Source: Pedinophyceae sp. YPF-701
Taxonomy: Eukaryota > Chlorophyta > Pedinophyceae
Direction: 5' to 3'
Assembly: GCA_916048055.1 (NCBI GenBank)
Contig: CAJZHL010000019.1
Coordinates: 868,001-932,000, forward strand
Length of the DNA: 64,000 bases
Shown here: piece after piece, positions 1-11,235 of the stretch
Numbering within the stretch: position 1 is the stretch's first letter
Layout: every line of letters begins with the position of its first letter
Translations under genes and position numbers: made by a program
Notes under the pieces: generated by a model
What the model was told of the DNA's origin: nothing
Database searches by the model: none
What the model saw: only the letters and a program-made list of their open reading frames with translations

Positions 1-68
1 GGCGCTCGGCTTCGCGGAGCCGCTGGGCGGGGAGCGGGGGCGCGTGGGCTGGGTGGTTCGCGGGGCGG
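1..68. other. Window edge, no supported gene
   Basis: GC-rich sequence at the left edge. A short open frame runs off the window on the plus strand, but nothing in it is recognisable. Confidence 0.3.
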
Positions 69-679
69 TCAGGCTGCGGTGAGCGTACCAGCCAGGATGA
101 CGGTGGGTCTGTGGGTGCCCGAGGCTTTGACGATGGCGCGAACCACGAAGACGCGCGAGATGTCTGCGATGAGGACGGGCCGTGGGACGGAGCTGTGGCG
201 CAGCGGGCGCCGGTGCCGGCTGGGGGCGGTGGAAGCAACAGTGGAACACAGCAGGGCGAATGAGTCGGAGCGCGCAGAAGAGTCCGGTCGCTTGTGTCGA
301 TTCGGATCGCATCTTCCTTGCGTGGATGCACGAGAATATGCACGCGGCGGGACAAATGCCCTCCTTCGCGCGGAGGACGGGGGTCGGATGGGCACGGCGC
401 GTCTGTTTCGCGCTGCCCCGCGCGCGCTGGGGCGAAAACGGATCGGATTCGTTATGAAACCGACGGACCTGGAGAGGATTCACCCTTGGACGATCCGGCC
501 GCGGCGTGAACACCCCCATCTGGCCCTCCCACGGCGCCGGTTGCACCATTGCTCGCTGACTCCGCGACCGGGTCGTCCGCCATGAGAGACTTATACTGCT
601 TCGTGGGACCCGAGGACCCACGCGACTTCGACTTCGCGGAGGACCGCGCGGAGCGGTTGCGCTTGCTCGACTTGCCCAT
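69..679 (-). CDS. Hypothetical small Lys/Ser-rich protein, two exons
   Basis: I do not recognise this gene. The N-terminal exon begins at the ATG at 679 and reads MGKSSKRNRSARSSAKSKSR, a basic Ser/Lys-rich start of the kind seen in nuclear or ribosome-associated proteins. The rest of the exon is low complexity. A second exon from 163 (acceptor TCGCAG) to the TGA at 69-71 encodes a more ordered stretch containing ISRVFVVRAIVKASG. Two donors fit the phase: after 469 (GTCCGT) or after 484 (GTGAAT). Both leave one base that the second exon completes as an Asp codon. The product would be about 100 residues. Phase closure and the change in composition between exons favour a real gene. No function is inferred. 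Confidence 0.4.
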
Positions 680-1620
680 CGCTGTACCTACCTCACCCTG
701 CTGCCTCCTTCCTGCCGCCTCTGCGCGACCGCCTCCGGCGCGCAACGAGACTCAAAGCAGCCCGAACCTACGCGTGTGGCTCCAAGGCGCCGTGGCTGCC
801 AAATGACGCGCTCACAGCCACGAACGCGCACGTCTGGTGCACACGTATCAACAGGGTGCGTGCCACGGCGACTTGGATGTTCGTCGCACGGTCGCACCGT
901 CACACCAGCTGCGTCTCCGCGGCCCGGACGCGAGCCGATGTCGCGCCTTCCGGTGAAACCGGACCTGACGCAAGCAGGGGCGACTAAGTCCAGGAGGCCT
1001 CCGCAGTCGGGCGCGCACGCGAGCCCGTCAGGGCTCACTTGTGGCGCCCGTGCGCACAGCTGCGTGTAGACACAGAGGTCAAGGTCTGGTTCGCGTGCCC
1101 AACAGCCCCTCATCGTCCCAGTTCCGACGTCGACACGACTCGGGCGCTCAGCTTAGCACACCGCGTGACGCGTCCGCGTGACGGCGCGGGACGCGGAGAA
1201 CCGCCCGAAACTCCGCAGTGAGCGGTCTGGCGGAGCAGCTACGATTCGCTCTCAGCACGTGAGTGCGCGCACTCCCCGAACGTCCCCCCGCGGAGGTTGC
1301 CACCCGCTGCCCCTCATGGCCGCGTCCGAGCGGTCGGCGCGCGAACCCGTCGTTGCGAGCCACTTGCGCGCATGGACGGCCACGTGACCGCCGTACTGGA
1401 TCCTCCGGACGCGAGATTCCGCAGATCGCTGCCGGCCGCGCGCCGTCAAGGCATCCGGGCCAGCACAGGGCGGTGATCGACGCAGCACGCTGCCCCGATG
1501 CCACGCAGATCTCGATCTCCTCGGCGCGTCGACGCTCTGAGCATCTCGCCGCGCTCGTCTCGCTCCGCTGCGGACGCATCCTGAGCGCCGGGACAGGTGC
1601 AACAGACGCGCGGCGGAACA
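680..1620. other. Divergent intergenic region
   Basis: About 0.94 kb between two genes transcribed away from each other, so it should hold both promoters. It has only overlapping short frames with no family resemblance. I see no clear TATA box. Confidence 0.4.
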
Positions 1621-2591
1621 ATGGGGGCATCTGCGTCCAAGGCGCTCGGCGGCCTCGAGGCCGAGCGCATCGACGACGCGGAGATCGTGCTGGACCCATC
1701 GCACGTCGCGTCGCGGCCGACCGCGTTCTTGATCGACTACAAGAAGCTCAGAGGCAAAACCATCATTCAGCCCGTGGACGCAGCGGGGCCGAGCATGTCG
1801 TACGTGATCGACAACTTCGGCACCGCCAAGCTCGACACGTACACGTACACGCTCGAGGTCCGTCGCCCCGCAGGTCGCCGCACGCCTCCTCACCGACCAC
1901 ACACACCGCACGCTCGTCCTCACACACCGCACGCTCGTCCCTCGCCCCGCTGCCCGCACACCCGCAGCAGCAGGCTGCCCACGACCTCGATTTCGAACCG
2001 CACGTCGAGCGCCGTCCGTTGCGCAGAGCGGGAAGGGCAAAGGCAAGGTGGTGTTCCTGCGTGCGCAAAAGGCAGTTGCGGGCGCGGAGGAGGAGATCGA
2101 GGACGTCCGCACGGGGCGGCGCTTCCACGTCACGTCCCCCAAGGGCATCTCATACAACGGCCCGCTGAGCAAGGACTGTTTGTACGTGTATGACAAAGCA
2201 ACGGGGAAGGAAGTCATCCGCGTCAAGCTCAAGTGGACCGGCGCCGCGGACATTCTGCGGATCGATGGCGCGGGCGCGCCGCGGAAGATCGGGTTCGTCG
2301 TCGCGAGCGGCAACCCGTTTCACCACGCCAGGTGCGCAGATACACAACAACGCAAACAAAGACGTTGTTGTTGTCGTTGTCGTTCCACGTGCGCAAGGGA
2401 CCTGTGCGGGCGTTGCGGCGCGGCGTGCGCGTGTGGCGAGACCTGCTGCGGGGGCTGGTGCGTGCAGGAGCTTCGTCGCGGTGCCGGCGGGGGCCGACGC
2501 GGCGTTCCTGGCGCTCGTAGCGTCGCTGGCGCACGACGAAGTGCACGCCGCCAAGATGCCCGTGGGCGCGTACGGGCCGTCTTCGTACTAG
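1621..2591 (+). CDS. LURP-one-related (LOR, tubby-like fold) protein
   Basis: Three exons, 1621-1857, 2027-2331 and 2468-2591, join in phase to give 221 residues, close to the usual LOR size of about 200. The core shows the family pattern: an N-terminal strand block around KLRGKTIIQPV, a central block with FLRAQKA and an ITSPKG-like repeat, and the C-terminal block FVAVPAGADAAFLALVASLA, which matches the conserved end of LOR proteins. Introns begin GTCCGT and GTGCGC and end GCGCAG and GTGCAG. The ATG at 1621 was chosen over an upstream non-ATG start because it gives MGASASK, a good N-myristoylation sequence (Gly2, Ser6). LOR proteins share the tubby C-terminal fold and may bind membranes. The exact role is unknown in algae. 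Inference: a lipid-anchored membrane or ciliary protein. Confidence 0.82.
1900..1941 (+). repeat. Tandem duplication, 21-bp unit, in LOR intron 1
   Basis: A 21-bp unit beginning CACACACCGCACGCTCGTCC occurs twice in direct tandem with a single change at the last base. It lies wholly inside intron 1 of the LOR gene. Confidence 0.85.
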
Positions 2592-3161
2592 CACGGCCGT
2601 CCCTGAGCGGCGTGCGGACGCCCCCGCGCCCGCGTCCCCGCGAGCGGCGATCGACTCTGCACAGTGTGGCTGGTTGGCGCTGGAGCGGGCGGCGGCGGTC
2701 CGAACGTACCTTTTGTGGCCCTGAGAGCGGGGCCGTGAAGTGGGCTGCTGGTTCGGTCGGCGCGGTGTGCAAGACGTCGCGGAAGGGCGGGGGACGCTGG
2801 GCCACACAACAGGTATCATGGGCCTTACGCTTTTCCCGCAACCTGGGCCACCGCACGCACCGGTGCGGCGGCGCGTTCGCTGGCCGGATATGATGCGTGT
2901 CCGATGTCGCGGTCGATTCCAAACGCCCCGGCGCGTCGGCTTCTGTGACCGAGCTCACGTAAGCAGGGGAGTCGCCCGGCACGGCGCACGGAGGCCGCGT
3001 GCAATGCCTCGCGGCCGCGTGCAGTCCCTGAACTCGCATGGACCCTGTGTGGGTAGGTGAGAACCAGCCACGTTCACGCCCCGCCTCTCCGTCGACCTTC
3101 GAGTGGAGCCCGTCGCCTCGGGGCAGCCGGGCCGTTGAGGCGCGGTGCGGCGTCTGCAACG
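2592..3161. other. Intergenic region between two plus-strand genes
   Basis: About 0.57 kb holding the 3' end of the LOR gene and the probable promoter of the next. I see no feature in it. Confidence 0.35.
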
Positions 3162-4975
3162 ATGGGGGCGTGCTCCTCGAAGATGGTCCGTCCCCTCCGC
3201 CGGAGCTGCGTCGTAACTTCCCCCCTCACGCGGCCAGCCGCCCAACTAGTTCCCCGCATCGTAGCGCTTTGACCCCGCCCTTGCTGGGGGGCGTGGGCCA
3301 AGCGCGAGCGCAGCTGCTCGCCGTGAACTAACGAGCTATTCTGCCAAGGGCTCGAGCGGCAGCTTCGGCCCGCCCTCGGCGCCCAGCCAACGACTGGGCG
3401 TCCCCCTGCCACTCGGGTCCGCAATCGCTGTGGGGTGCACAACTTGGCTCGACCTCCAGGGGGCCGGTTCCTGTTCTATTCGACGCGCGGAACGCCGCAG
3501 TGTCCGCTCTCGAAGCTCCACGTCGAGCGCCCCGGGGCCCTCACAGAGCAGGGGCACTCAGGGGCGCGGCAGCACTCCGGGCGCATCTTGAACCTAGCCG
3601 TTTGCCCTTACAGACGAACCATGCACGTCGTCGTGCGTATCCGCCCCCCAGAAAGCGCCGCGGGTCCGCGACAGCCCCCCCTGACGCGATCCTAGGGATC
3701 AGCTTCCCTGGCAGTGAGCGCAGTTCGCGCCTCACGCCACGAGGGCCTCGGCGCGCCCGCGGACCCCTCTCCCGTGCTACCCTCCGGCCACACGGCAACT
3801 GAGCGAGCCCGCCGCCGTTGGTGCGCAGGAGGTTGTGGGGGGCGCGACGGTAGCACCGGAGCCGCGGGCGTCGCAGGGGAGCAGCAACGCGTCTGCGCGG
3901 GGACTGTCCCCGAAGACCACCGCGAGCGACAGATTCATGGCGCACGTCAGCAAGAACAGCACGGCTGAGATGTTCCTGGAAGGCGCCGGCAGCGCCGGCG
4001 CCAGCCCCCAGCGGCAAAGCCGCAAGTCCGTGCGGCTGGGCGACGTCATCGAACACGAGTTTCAGACACCGGTGAGCGCCTCGCAGCCCGTCGCCCGCGT
4101 GACCCGTCCTCCTCAAGCCAGCGGCGCACCGCGCCATGCCAAGCCCGCGCACCCACTACGTACGTCGAGCAGCAGTTGCGACGAGCCTGCGCCGCGCCCC
4201 TGGCCGCGCGAGCCCACGGCGCGCGCCGTTCCGCCTCTGCGACGTGCAGCAAGCCAAGGACGCGTTGGCGCGCAAGGCGATGATGAACAAGAACCGTCAG
4301 CGCCACCTGACGACGCAAGTGTCGGGCAGAGGCCGCACCTCCGAGGGCCGCCGCAGCTCGGGGCGCCGGTCCGAGAACTTCGCGGCCCCCTCGCCGCGCT
4401 CGAAGCGCGTGAACCTCAACACGTCGATCGCGGAGGCGCATCAGCAGGAGGTGGAGGCCTACGACAGGCGCATGGGCCGCCGACCCGGGGTGGACCCCAC
4501 GGACGAGGACGGGGACGGCGTCGCGAGGGCCGTGAGCGGCGTGAAGACGCACGAGGAGCTGCTCGCGGAGGCCAGGAAGCGCAAGGGCGGCGGCGGCCGC
4601 AACAAGAGCAGGAAGGATCTGGCGGGGAAGACGTCGGCGGTGTCGAGCAAGTCGATGGACCTGCGGTCAGGGAAGAGCCAAGTCGCGATGGGCGTGCTCG
4701 CGATGAAGGAGGAGTTCGCGGAGAAGGCGCAGGCGCGCGCCAGCATGGCGGGCGTCACCAACGTGACGGACGCCGTGTCGCTGCGGCCGACTCTGCCGCA
4801 GCGCGCCATCGAATCGATGTCGCGCAGCAACGTGATGAACAGCGGCCATGCCGACGCCGGCCTCCTGGACGACGACTTCCTCGACGACCTGGACGACGGC
4901 CGGGGCGGGCGCTGGGCCACTCAGGTCGTCGACCAGGACACCCGCAACGTGGCCATGGGAGCGATCGCCGTCTAG
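3162..4975 (+). CDS. Hypothetical disordered protein with a lipidation-type N terminus
   Basis: I do not recognise a family. The two large exons are solid: 3829-4071 and 4250-4975, joined in phase 0 across a GTGAGC...GTGCAG intron, ending at a TAG. They encode a Ser/Arg/Lys-rich, probably disordered chain with basic patches, an acidic DDDFLDDLDD segment near the C terminus and the end MGAIAV. The first exon is inferred: the ATG at 3162 gives MGACSSKM, followed by a GTCCGT donor at 3186 that joins exon 2 in phase 0. MGACSS carries Gly2 for N-myristoylation and Cys4 for palmitoylation. With it the protein would be about 330 residues. The first exon is less certain than the other two because the intron would be 643 bases. 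Possibly a membrane-tethered scaffold. No function assigned. Confidence 0.55.
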
Positions 4976-5816
4976 CGAGGCACCGACGAACCTCGCCAAA
5001 CACGAGGCCTGCGAGTGTCCCCTCGCGCCCCCTCCAGGTGCGGCCCTGGACGGAACCGCGCAGTCGTCGCGCTCTGCGCCTCCGCGCAGCGACGGAGTCA
5101 AGCTCTCTGTGCCACGCCCGCCATCGCGTTCACTATCACGGGCTAAGCACCAGCCTCCCCGTTCCGTTCTGCCGCGAGTGCAGGGCCTCTTGACCATCTC
5201 GGACATCGCGGAATGTCACGCCACGGGCAGTGCATTAGCAGGCAATGCGGCCGAGATCTCCAGCAAGCACCAGGGCGTGCCCCGCACTGGAGCGGCCACC
5301 GGCATCATGCAGCTTCGTACCACATGGCACCCCATCGCAGTCGCCACGCACCCGAACGTGGAGCACTCGCATCATCACATGACTCCTTTTTGTCTCCCCA
5401 TCCCCACCCTACCCTGCGCCGCTCCCCCCCCTACCACCGGAAGTGAGCCCTTGAGCCCCCCGGGCCCTGCTGTACAACAGGGCTGCATCAGGCGTTTCAA
5501 AGAGACACTAGGCCTTTCGTGTCGCGAGCTGGACACGCAGCGATCCCAGAAGACCGGAGACGCCGCTCAGCGGCCGGAGAGTAGACGGGCGCGTCTTCAG
5601 AGACGCGCCGCGCTGAGTCACAGTACGCACTGTGAGAGCGACTTCAGCTCACGGCCGCGGGCTGCCCTGCCCTGCGTCAGCGCGTCGCTATGCCGCGACG
5701 CGTGCGCACGTCGACTGACGCCCGTGCTCTTCCAGGATGCCCCGCTGCCAGACAGCAAGGTGCACAGCGCAGCTGATCCCCAACCTCCAACTTCCGGCGT
5801 TTCGCGGAGCGGTTTC
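4976..5816. other. Convergent intergenic region
   Basis: About 0.84 kb between two convergent genes. Long open frames crossing it are low-complexity by-products of high GC. I see no supported feature. Confidence 0.35.
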
Positions 5817-7390
5817 TCACTCGTCGGCCTCGCAAAGCTCGAACACGACAAACACGTTCGCCGCCACGGTCTCCTCGCCGCCCTGCAAGGCACAGGGGAG
5901 CAGACACGCGCCTGTCGCACGCGCGCGTGCCACTGGCTGCCTCGCCTGCCGCCGCGCCGGCGCAGCGCATCCCGAGAGATGGCAGGAACAACCTCGCTCG
6001 GCCGTCCGCCGCGGCGACGCACTCAGCGTGAACAGCAGCAGTGGGCCCGCACCCCCGCCAGCGGCGTATCAACGAACGCCTCGTCCGCCATGGCCATCTC
6101 CGGCCCGCCCGCGCGCGCCATGGCCATCTTCGGGGCCACGTCCATGCGCGGCGCCGGACCCGTGTCGCCGGGCATCCACTCGGAAATCTTGAGCACGCGG
6201 CCGACGGTGGTGTCGAGCTCCTCCGCGTACGCCCGGGCCTTCCTGCGCGCGTCCTTGGCCGCCAGCGCACGGACGCGGCCCTCGACGCTCCGTCTACGGC
6301 CGCGGCTGAGGCCGAAGCCCACGTGGTTGACCCTGACGTCATCCCCGCCCGCTGTCAGTGCCGCGTCGACAACCTTGCTCAGGACGGCGTTGCCGTCCGC
6401 GGTGTCGACGTCCTTCACCTTGACCGTGAAGCTGTTGTGCACGACGTACCCCGCAATCACCTGTTTGTAGTTGTTCTCCCCCCGCACGCGCACGCTCTCG
6501 TAGTGCGGGTACACGTTGACGAAGTTCTGCGTCAGGTCCCGCTGCTGGAGGCCCTCGATCGCCAGGACGGCCTCGTGGACCTGCGGGGACCGGGCGGGTG
6601 GAACCGCCTCGTGGCCGCGAAGCGCAGGTGAAAGAGGGGGGTCGTGTTGGGGAGGGGTCAGCGCGGAGCGGTGGGCTGCCCGCGGCGGGCCGTTTCAGTG
6701 AGTGGGCGTGATGACGGGAGCCCGTCGCGCCGATCTGTTGTTGTTGGAAGTCGCGGAGCGGACAGATATGATGTGGTGTCTGCGAGCGCACCTTCTGGAC
6801 GGTCGTCGCAGCGTCCTCGCGGGCCTCCTGCGACGTCTCCCGCTGAACCTGCACCGCGAGCTGCACGTTCGCCTCGTCCCTCGCTTCCTGCTCGTCCGCC
6901 TGCGCACCGATCGTGGAACAAACACGTGTCACGTTTCGTGACCGCTGGAGGCCGCTTGCGCGAAGATCCACACCGTGCTTGCTGGCGGGACGGATACGGC
7001 GAGCCCGAGGCGACGGACAGCGCCGCGTCGTGGCCTTGAAGCGGGGCAGCGGAAGAGGTGAGAACGACAAACAGGGCCCAACTGCAATGCTGCGTCCTGC
7101 AACGCGTGCTTCAGCGCGTGAAGGAAACGGCTCCGCTACTGTACCTGACCCATGATCGAAACCGTCCCCACGCAGTTCGACCCCGGATACGGCAACGCCA
7201 GGCCGGGCTCCGCGCCCACCGCCTCGCCAGTCGCGGTCTCCGAGGCCGGCGCGCCGACGCCTGGCTGGCCCTGCGCGCTCGTCTCGGCGTCCACTGCGCG
7301 ACCGTCCCAGCGCGTGCTCGCCGCTGCGCCGGCGAGGAGCGACACAAGCGCGACGAGCGCCAGGGCGCGGCCGCTGCTGCTGGTCCACAT
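5817..7390 (-). CDS. SIMPL (DUF541) domain protein with signal peptide
   Basis: Four exons on the minus strand, 7390-7145, 6899-6792, 6580-6053 and 5882-5817, all join in phase 0 to give 315 residues. The N terminus, MWTSSSGRALALVALVSLLA, is a clear signal peptide or signal anchor followed by a small-residue cleavage region. The remainder follows the SIMPL pattern: an Ala/Glu-rich first helix block (QEAREDAATTVQK), then NFVNVYPHYE, then VIAGYVVHNSFTVKVKDVD, then the DDVRVNHVGFGLS block, an Ala/Lys-rich helix and the final strand ANVFVVFEL. Known members are bacterial periplasmic or outer-membrane proteins of oxidative-stress defence and animal SIMPL adaptors. Family assignment is strong. Function in the secretory pathway or an organelle lumen is inference. 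Confidence 0.85.
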
Positions 7391-7822
7391 CGTGTCCGAG
7401 CGAACGCCTCTGCGCGCGCTCTCGTCGTACGAATACGACTGATCGAATACCAGCCTGCTTTTGCGAGGGGCTGCAGGGCTCAGAAATGGCCGTTGAAGCT
7501 CTTGCGACGACGCAACCAGCTGCTGGTCTGTAGAGGGGGATCTGTCGGTTGACGCCCCCAGGGGCCAAAGAGGTCCCCCCCGCGACGGCCTGCCTTTGCC
7601 GCAGTGTGAAGGCGGGCGCCTGCACGGTGCTACGGGCATTCATGTTCGGATTCGGCGACAGGAGAGCGGGACAGATCGCCCCGCAATTTTCTAGTGCGTT
7701 CGAGGCGTGCAGGGTGCCGTGTCACGGTTTTTGCGGTCGTCTCGCGCGACGAGATGCGGAGAGGAGCCGAGATGGCGTGAGTCACGGCCTGGTTCAGGCC
7801 TGGGACGGCGCGTGGGCCAGTG
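7391..7822. other. Divergent promoter region, SIMPL gene and LSm10-like gene
   Basis: 432 bases between divergent starts. No recognisable motif beyond general GC richness. Confidence 0.4.
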
Positions 7823-8463
7823 ATGCCTCCGAGGTCGTTCAAGGCCGCCGAGCGCACACTAGTGTGCGTATTGCAAGCACTGTCACATAACCGGCTCGTA
7901 ATCGAACTCAAAAACGGATCCACAGTGACGGTGAGCCTTTTGTTTCCCGCATGCTCCCATAATGAAGCAACGAAGCCCCTGGTGATCATCATCGCTCGCT
8001 TGTCGACTCCCACGCACCTGCAGGGCCTCCTGACGCAAGTCGAGGAAGACATGAGCATGACTCTCGAGGACGTCGAGGTCCGCGATCCAAGCCAGGGCCG
8101 AGACGCTCGCGGTCGCTCACTTTCCATGCTGTATGTCAAGGCACGCGCCGCAACCCCACCCACCGCAGCAGCCCCGGCCGCAACCACACTGCGTGGCACC
8201 TACCGCCTCCTGGCCATGCCCATCGTTGCGTCGGCGATCCCTGCGGGTTTCGCGCCGATGTTGTGTCAGTTGCTAGTCGTTGTGTTCTTTGGTTGCAGGG
8301 GAGGACTGTCAAGTTCGTGCATCTTCCGGGGAACGTCGACGTGTCGGACATGGTCGAGCGGCACCGGCGCGCGACGGTGCAGAGGCAGCGCGAGGTCCTG
8401 ACGGCCGCCCACGCCCGCCTCCCCAAGGGCGACGGCGGAGCGGCAGCGGCAAACGACACGTAG
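7823..8463 (+). CDS. Sm-fold protein, LSm10-like
   Basis: Three exons, 7823-7930, 8024-8140 and 8299-8463, give 129 residues. Sm1 motif: RLVIELKNGSTVTG..., then EEDMSMTLEDVEV, the usual D-x-M-N-like stretch with Ser in place of Asn. Sm2 motif: LYVKGRTVKFVHLP, i.e. the conserved [ILV]xGxxV(R/K)[FY] block. The long helix after Sm2 (VSDMVERHRRATVQRQR) and the HLPGNVDVSDM stretch resemble LSm10 of the U7 snRNP more than SmD1. An SmD1 or other LSm paralogue remains possible. The second intron has a GC donor (AAG|GCACGC). A GT alternative three codons upstream would delete the conserved residues just before the Sm2 glycine, so the GC donor is preferred. It should act in an RNP in the nucleus. A histone-mRNA processing role is inference. 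Confidence 0.72.
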
Positions 8464-8654
8464 CGGCCGCAACGCCGCACGACGGTGCTCTTCTCACCGT
8501 GCGAGGAGGAGGGGAAGGGGGGGGGGGCGTACGTACTACGGTTGGTAGGGCAGCACGCAGTCGAGGCTGTCAGATTCATCCGCGAACATCGAATGCCAAC
8601 TGCGGAGTCGTTTTTCGTCACAGACTAAGCGGGCCACGTGCCCCGCGCACGTGC

Positions 8655-11235
8655 CTACGACGCAGCCGCGTACACGGCCTCCAGGCCGAGCGCGTGCGCC
8701 GCAGCGCGTAGCACCGCCGCCTCGCCCGACGCAATGCCCATGTTGACGCCGGCGCGGGACGTCGACCACCCGAGCGGCTCCCGCAGCACCGCCGACACGT
8801 GCCCGTCCGGCCGCACGACCACGGGCCCGACGCAGCCCGGCAGCCCCGGCCAGCGCGCCGCGACGTCGCGCACGCGCTCCGCCACCCCTGACTCCGCTGC
8901 GCGAGACTCCCCCTCCCCACTCTCGACCACCACCGCCTCCACGAGCCCCTTCAGCGGGCCCGCCTTCACCGCCGCGCACTCCGACGCCACCGCCTCGTCC
9001 CACGCGCACCCGCCGCGGCACAACACGAGCGCCACTGGTTTGTCGTTGCGCACCAAATCGAGGGTCGACATCTCTGTGATGCTTCCCTCCGCGCCGCGGC
9101 GCTCGATCGCGACGTGCGGCATCCGTCCGCCCATGCACACCTCCTGCACCCACGGCGCGCCGCCGCCGCCGCCGCGCTTGTGCCGCCCCTCGTGGACGGC
9201 GGGCCAGCCCCCTCGCCCGTACGTGTAGCCGAGGTCGTGCTCGGGGAACTGCAGCCGCAGCGAGGTCTCAGGGCCGAGGGCGCGGGAGAGCGCGGCGCGG
9301 CGCGCCGGCCCGAGGGGCCCACGTGTGCCGGAGAAGGCCTGCCCGACTGACAGCGCTGCGCTGAGGGCGCCCGACGTCAGGAACGAGGGGAGCCCGAGGT
9401 TCTTCGAGGCGGACTCGAGCGCGCCGCTGACGAAGGACGCGGCCCGCGGGTCCAGTCCGAGCGCGGCGGGGACGCGCGCCGCGCCCTGCCAGTTGGCAAC
9501 CGAGAGATCGCAGTTGGCACGGCCGATGGCGCGCCGCTCGACGACGTACGCGTCCAGGAGGGCGCTCGCGGGTGCGCCGTGGTGGAGGATCGCTGCGAGG
9601 CGCCACGCCAGCGCGTGCGCGTCCTGCGGTTGCGGCATCGATGGCGAAACACGCATGTCGGTGCGCGAATGCGTAGCTGATCTTGGGGGCGGCCTCGAGA
9701 GCACACGCGACGCACATCGGCGCGATGTATCAAGCGAGGATACGTTCCGGGTCTCCACGGCCATGCAAAGGCGCCGGAGCTCACGCAATCGATCAAGTGT
9801 GGCTGCAAGCACTCGCCTGGACGCCCGTGTTCATTCCGAAGCCCCCGGCCGGCGGGAAGCGGTGCGCGGCGTCGCCCGCGAGGACGATGTGCCCCGCGCG
9901 GTACGTCTCCGCCACCTCCGCCGACATCGTCCACGGCCGCACGTCCAGCACCTCGAGGTCGGTCAGCTGCGCGCCCGCCGCTGCCCGTACCACGGCCGCA
10001 ACCCTCTCCGTCGTGAAGTTCCGCTCGGGCGTCTGGTGCGGAGGGAAGTACGGTATCTGCACGACGAACTCCCCGCGCCGCAGGTCGTGCGCGATGAGCA
10101 CCGCGATCGCCGCGGGGCCGTAAACGAAGTACAACATCGCAGTCCTCCCTGACGTCAGCGCGGCGTCCGCGAGCTCCCGCGACACGACGTGCGCGCTGAT
10201 CAGGTGCTGCAGCGCCGGCTCGCCGACCATCTGGATCCCGGCCAGCCCGCGCACCGTGCTGTGCGCCCCGTCCGCGCCCACAAGGTACCGACACCGGAAC
10301 ACACGCCGCTCCTCGACCCCCCCCGCGCCCTGCCGCGCAGCCTCGACCTCGAGCAGCGGCCCAGGCCCCGCCCTGCCCTCCGGCGGCGCGTCCCACGGCC
10401 CCGCGATCCCGGCGTCCACTCCGGTGAGCGCCGCGATGCCCAGTGAGGCGTGCACGTGGCCGGCGTGGAGGTCCTTCGCGTCGGCGGGCGGCTCGTCCTC
10501 GCGGTCGGCGTCCGCGGGGACGTCCTGGGCGGCGCGGACGTCGAGGACGCGCCAGCCGCGGCGCACGGCGTCGGGCCCGCCGACGGCGGTGGCGTGCTGC
10601 GCCAGGAGCTCTACCAGCCGTGGCTGACTCAGGTGGGCCGGGGCGACGGGGCTGGCGGACGCGTCGGACTCGCGCGGCGCTCCCGGGGCCGGCGCGCCGA
10701 CGCGGCCGTCCGGGGGCGCGCCGGCGAAGTGATCGACGGTTGCCAGGGGCTCGTCAGACATGGTTTCGCAATATATGAAACGCCGCCACTGCTCGAGTGG
10801 CGGGGACTCGGCCGCGACGGCCGCGTCGAGGCCCCGCATGTGGCGCAGGACCTCCATGGTGCGGTTGTTCACGAAGTGCGCCGCGGGGTGCGTCGAGGGT
10901 GCTTGTTTGGCCTCCAGGACAACGGACGGCACCCCGTAGCCCGACAGGAGGCCGGACAGCGCGAGGCCGGTGGGTCCGGCGCCAGCAATGACGACGGGGA
11001 TATCTTCCGCGTCGCCCGCGGGGCTCGCGGTGGCGGACGCCATGCGCGTTCCGTGCGGGGCAACGGCCCCAGTGCGCGGCCGGCCACCAGGCGGGTGTGC
11101 CGCGCCGAAATCGCGGGCTGCCGCGGACGGGGCGATGCGGGAGAGGTGCTGCCGCTTCAGGACGGGATCGATCGCGTCGGAGAGCCACGGCAGCGCGCGC
11201 GACGCGGCCGCGGCGCAGCTCCGGTACAGGCCCAT
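8655..11235 (-). CDS. FAD-dependent aromatic-type monooxygenase
   Basis: Two exons, 11235-9817 and 9623-8655, give 795 residues. The three signatures of class A flavin monooxygenases are present in order: the Rossmann GAGPTGLALS near residue 85, the DG motif YLVGADGAHSTVR, and the GD motif HIVLAGDAAHRFPPAGGFGMNTG. The last continues across the intron into DAHALAWRLAAIL, exactly as in MhpA and phenol-hydroxylase relatives. The second exon has the usual variable C-terminal region. At 795 residues it is longer than typical (500-650), with about 80 residues before the Rossmann fold that could be an organelle presequence. The intron has a GC donor (CAG|GCGAGT) and GCAG acceptor; only this join restores the motif. 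Known relatives hydroxylate phenolic or quinone substrates using NAD(P)H. The substrate here is unknown. Confidence 0.85.

Noticed and set aside
2-82. Plus-strand open frame at the left edge ending in TGA
   Set aside because: Only 26 codons, no family resemblance, and it overlaps the better-supported minus-strand exon ending at 69.
1252-2313. 353-codon minus-strand frame over the LOR gene
   Set aside because: Antisense shadow of LOR exons and introns with no motif.
3621-3695. Kinesin-like start MHVVVRIRPP
   Set aside because: No P-loop or other motor motif follows anywhere nearby. The stretch lies in the probable first intron of the disordered-protein gene and ends at a stop after 24 codons.
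4848-6470. 540-codon plus-strand frame
   Set aside because: Overlaps the end of one gene, a spacer and the SIMPL gene on the other strand; composition is typical of GC-rich shadow frames.
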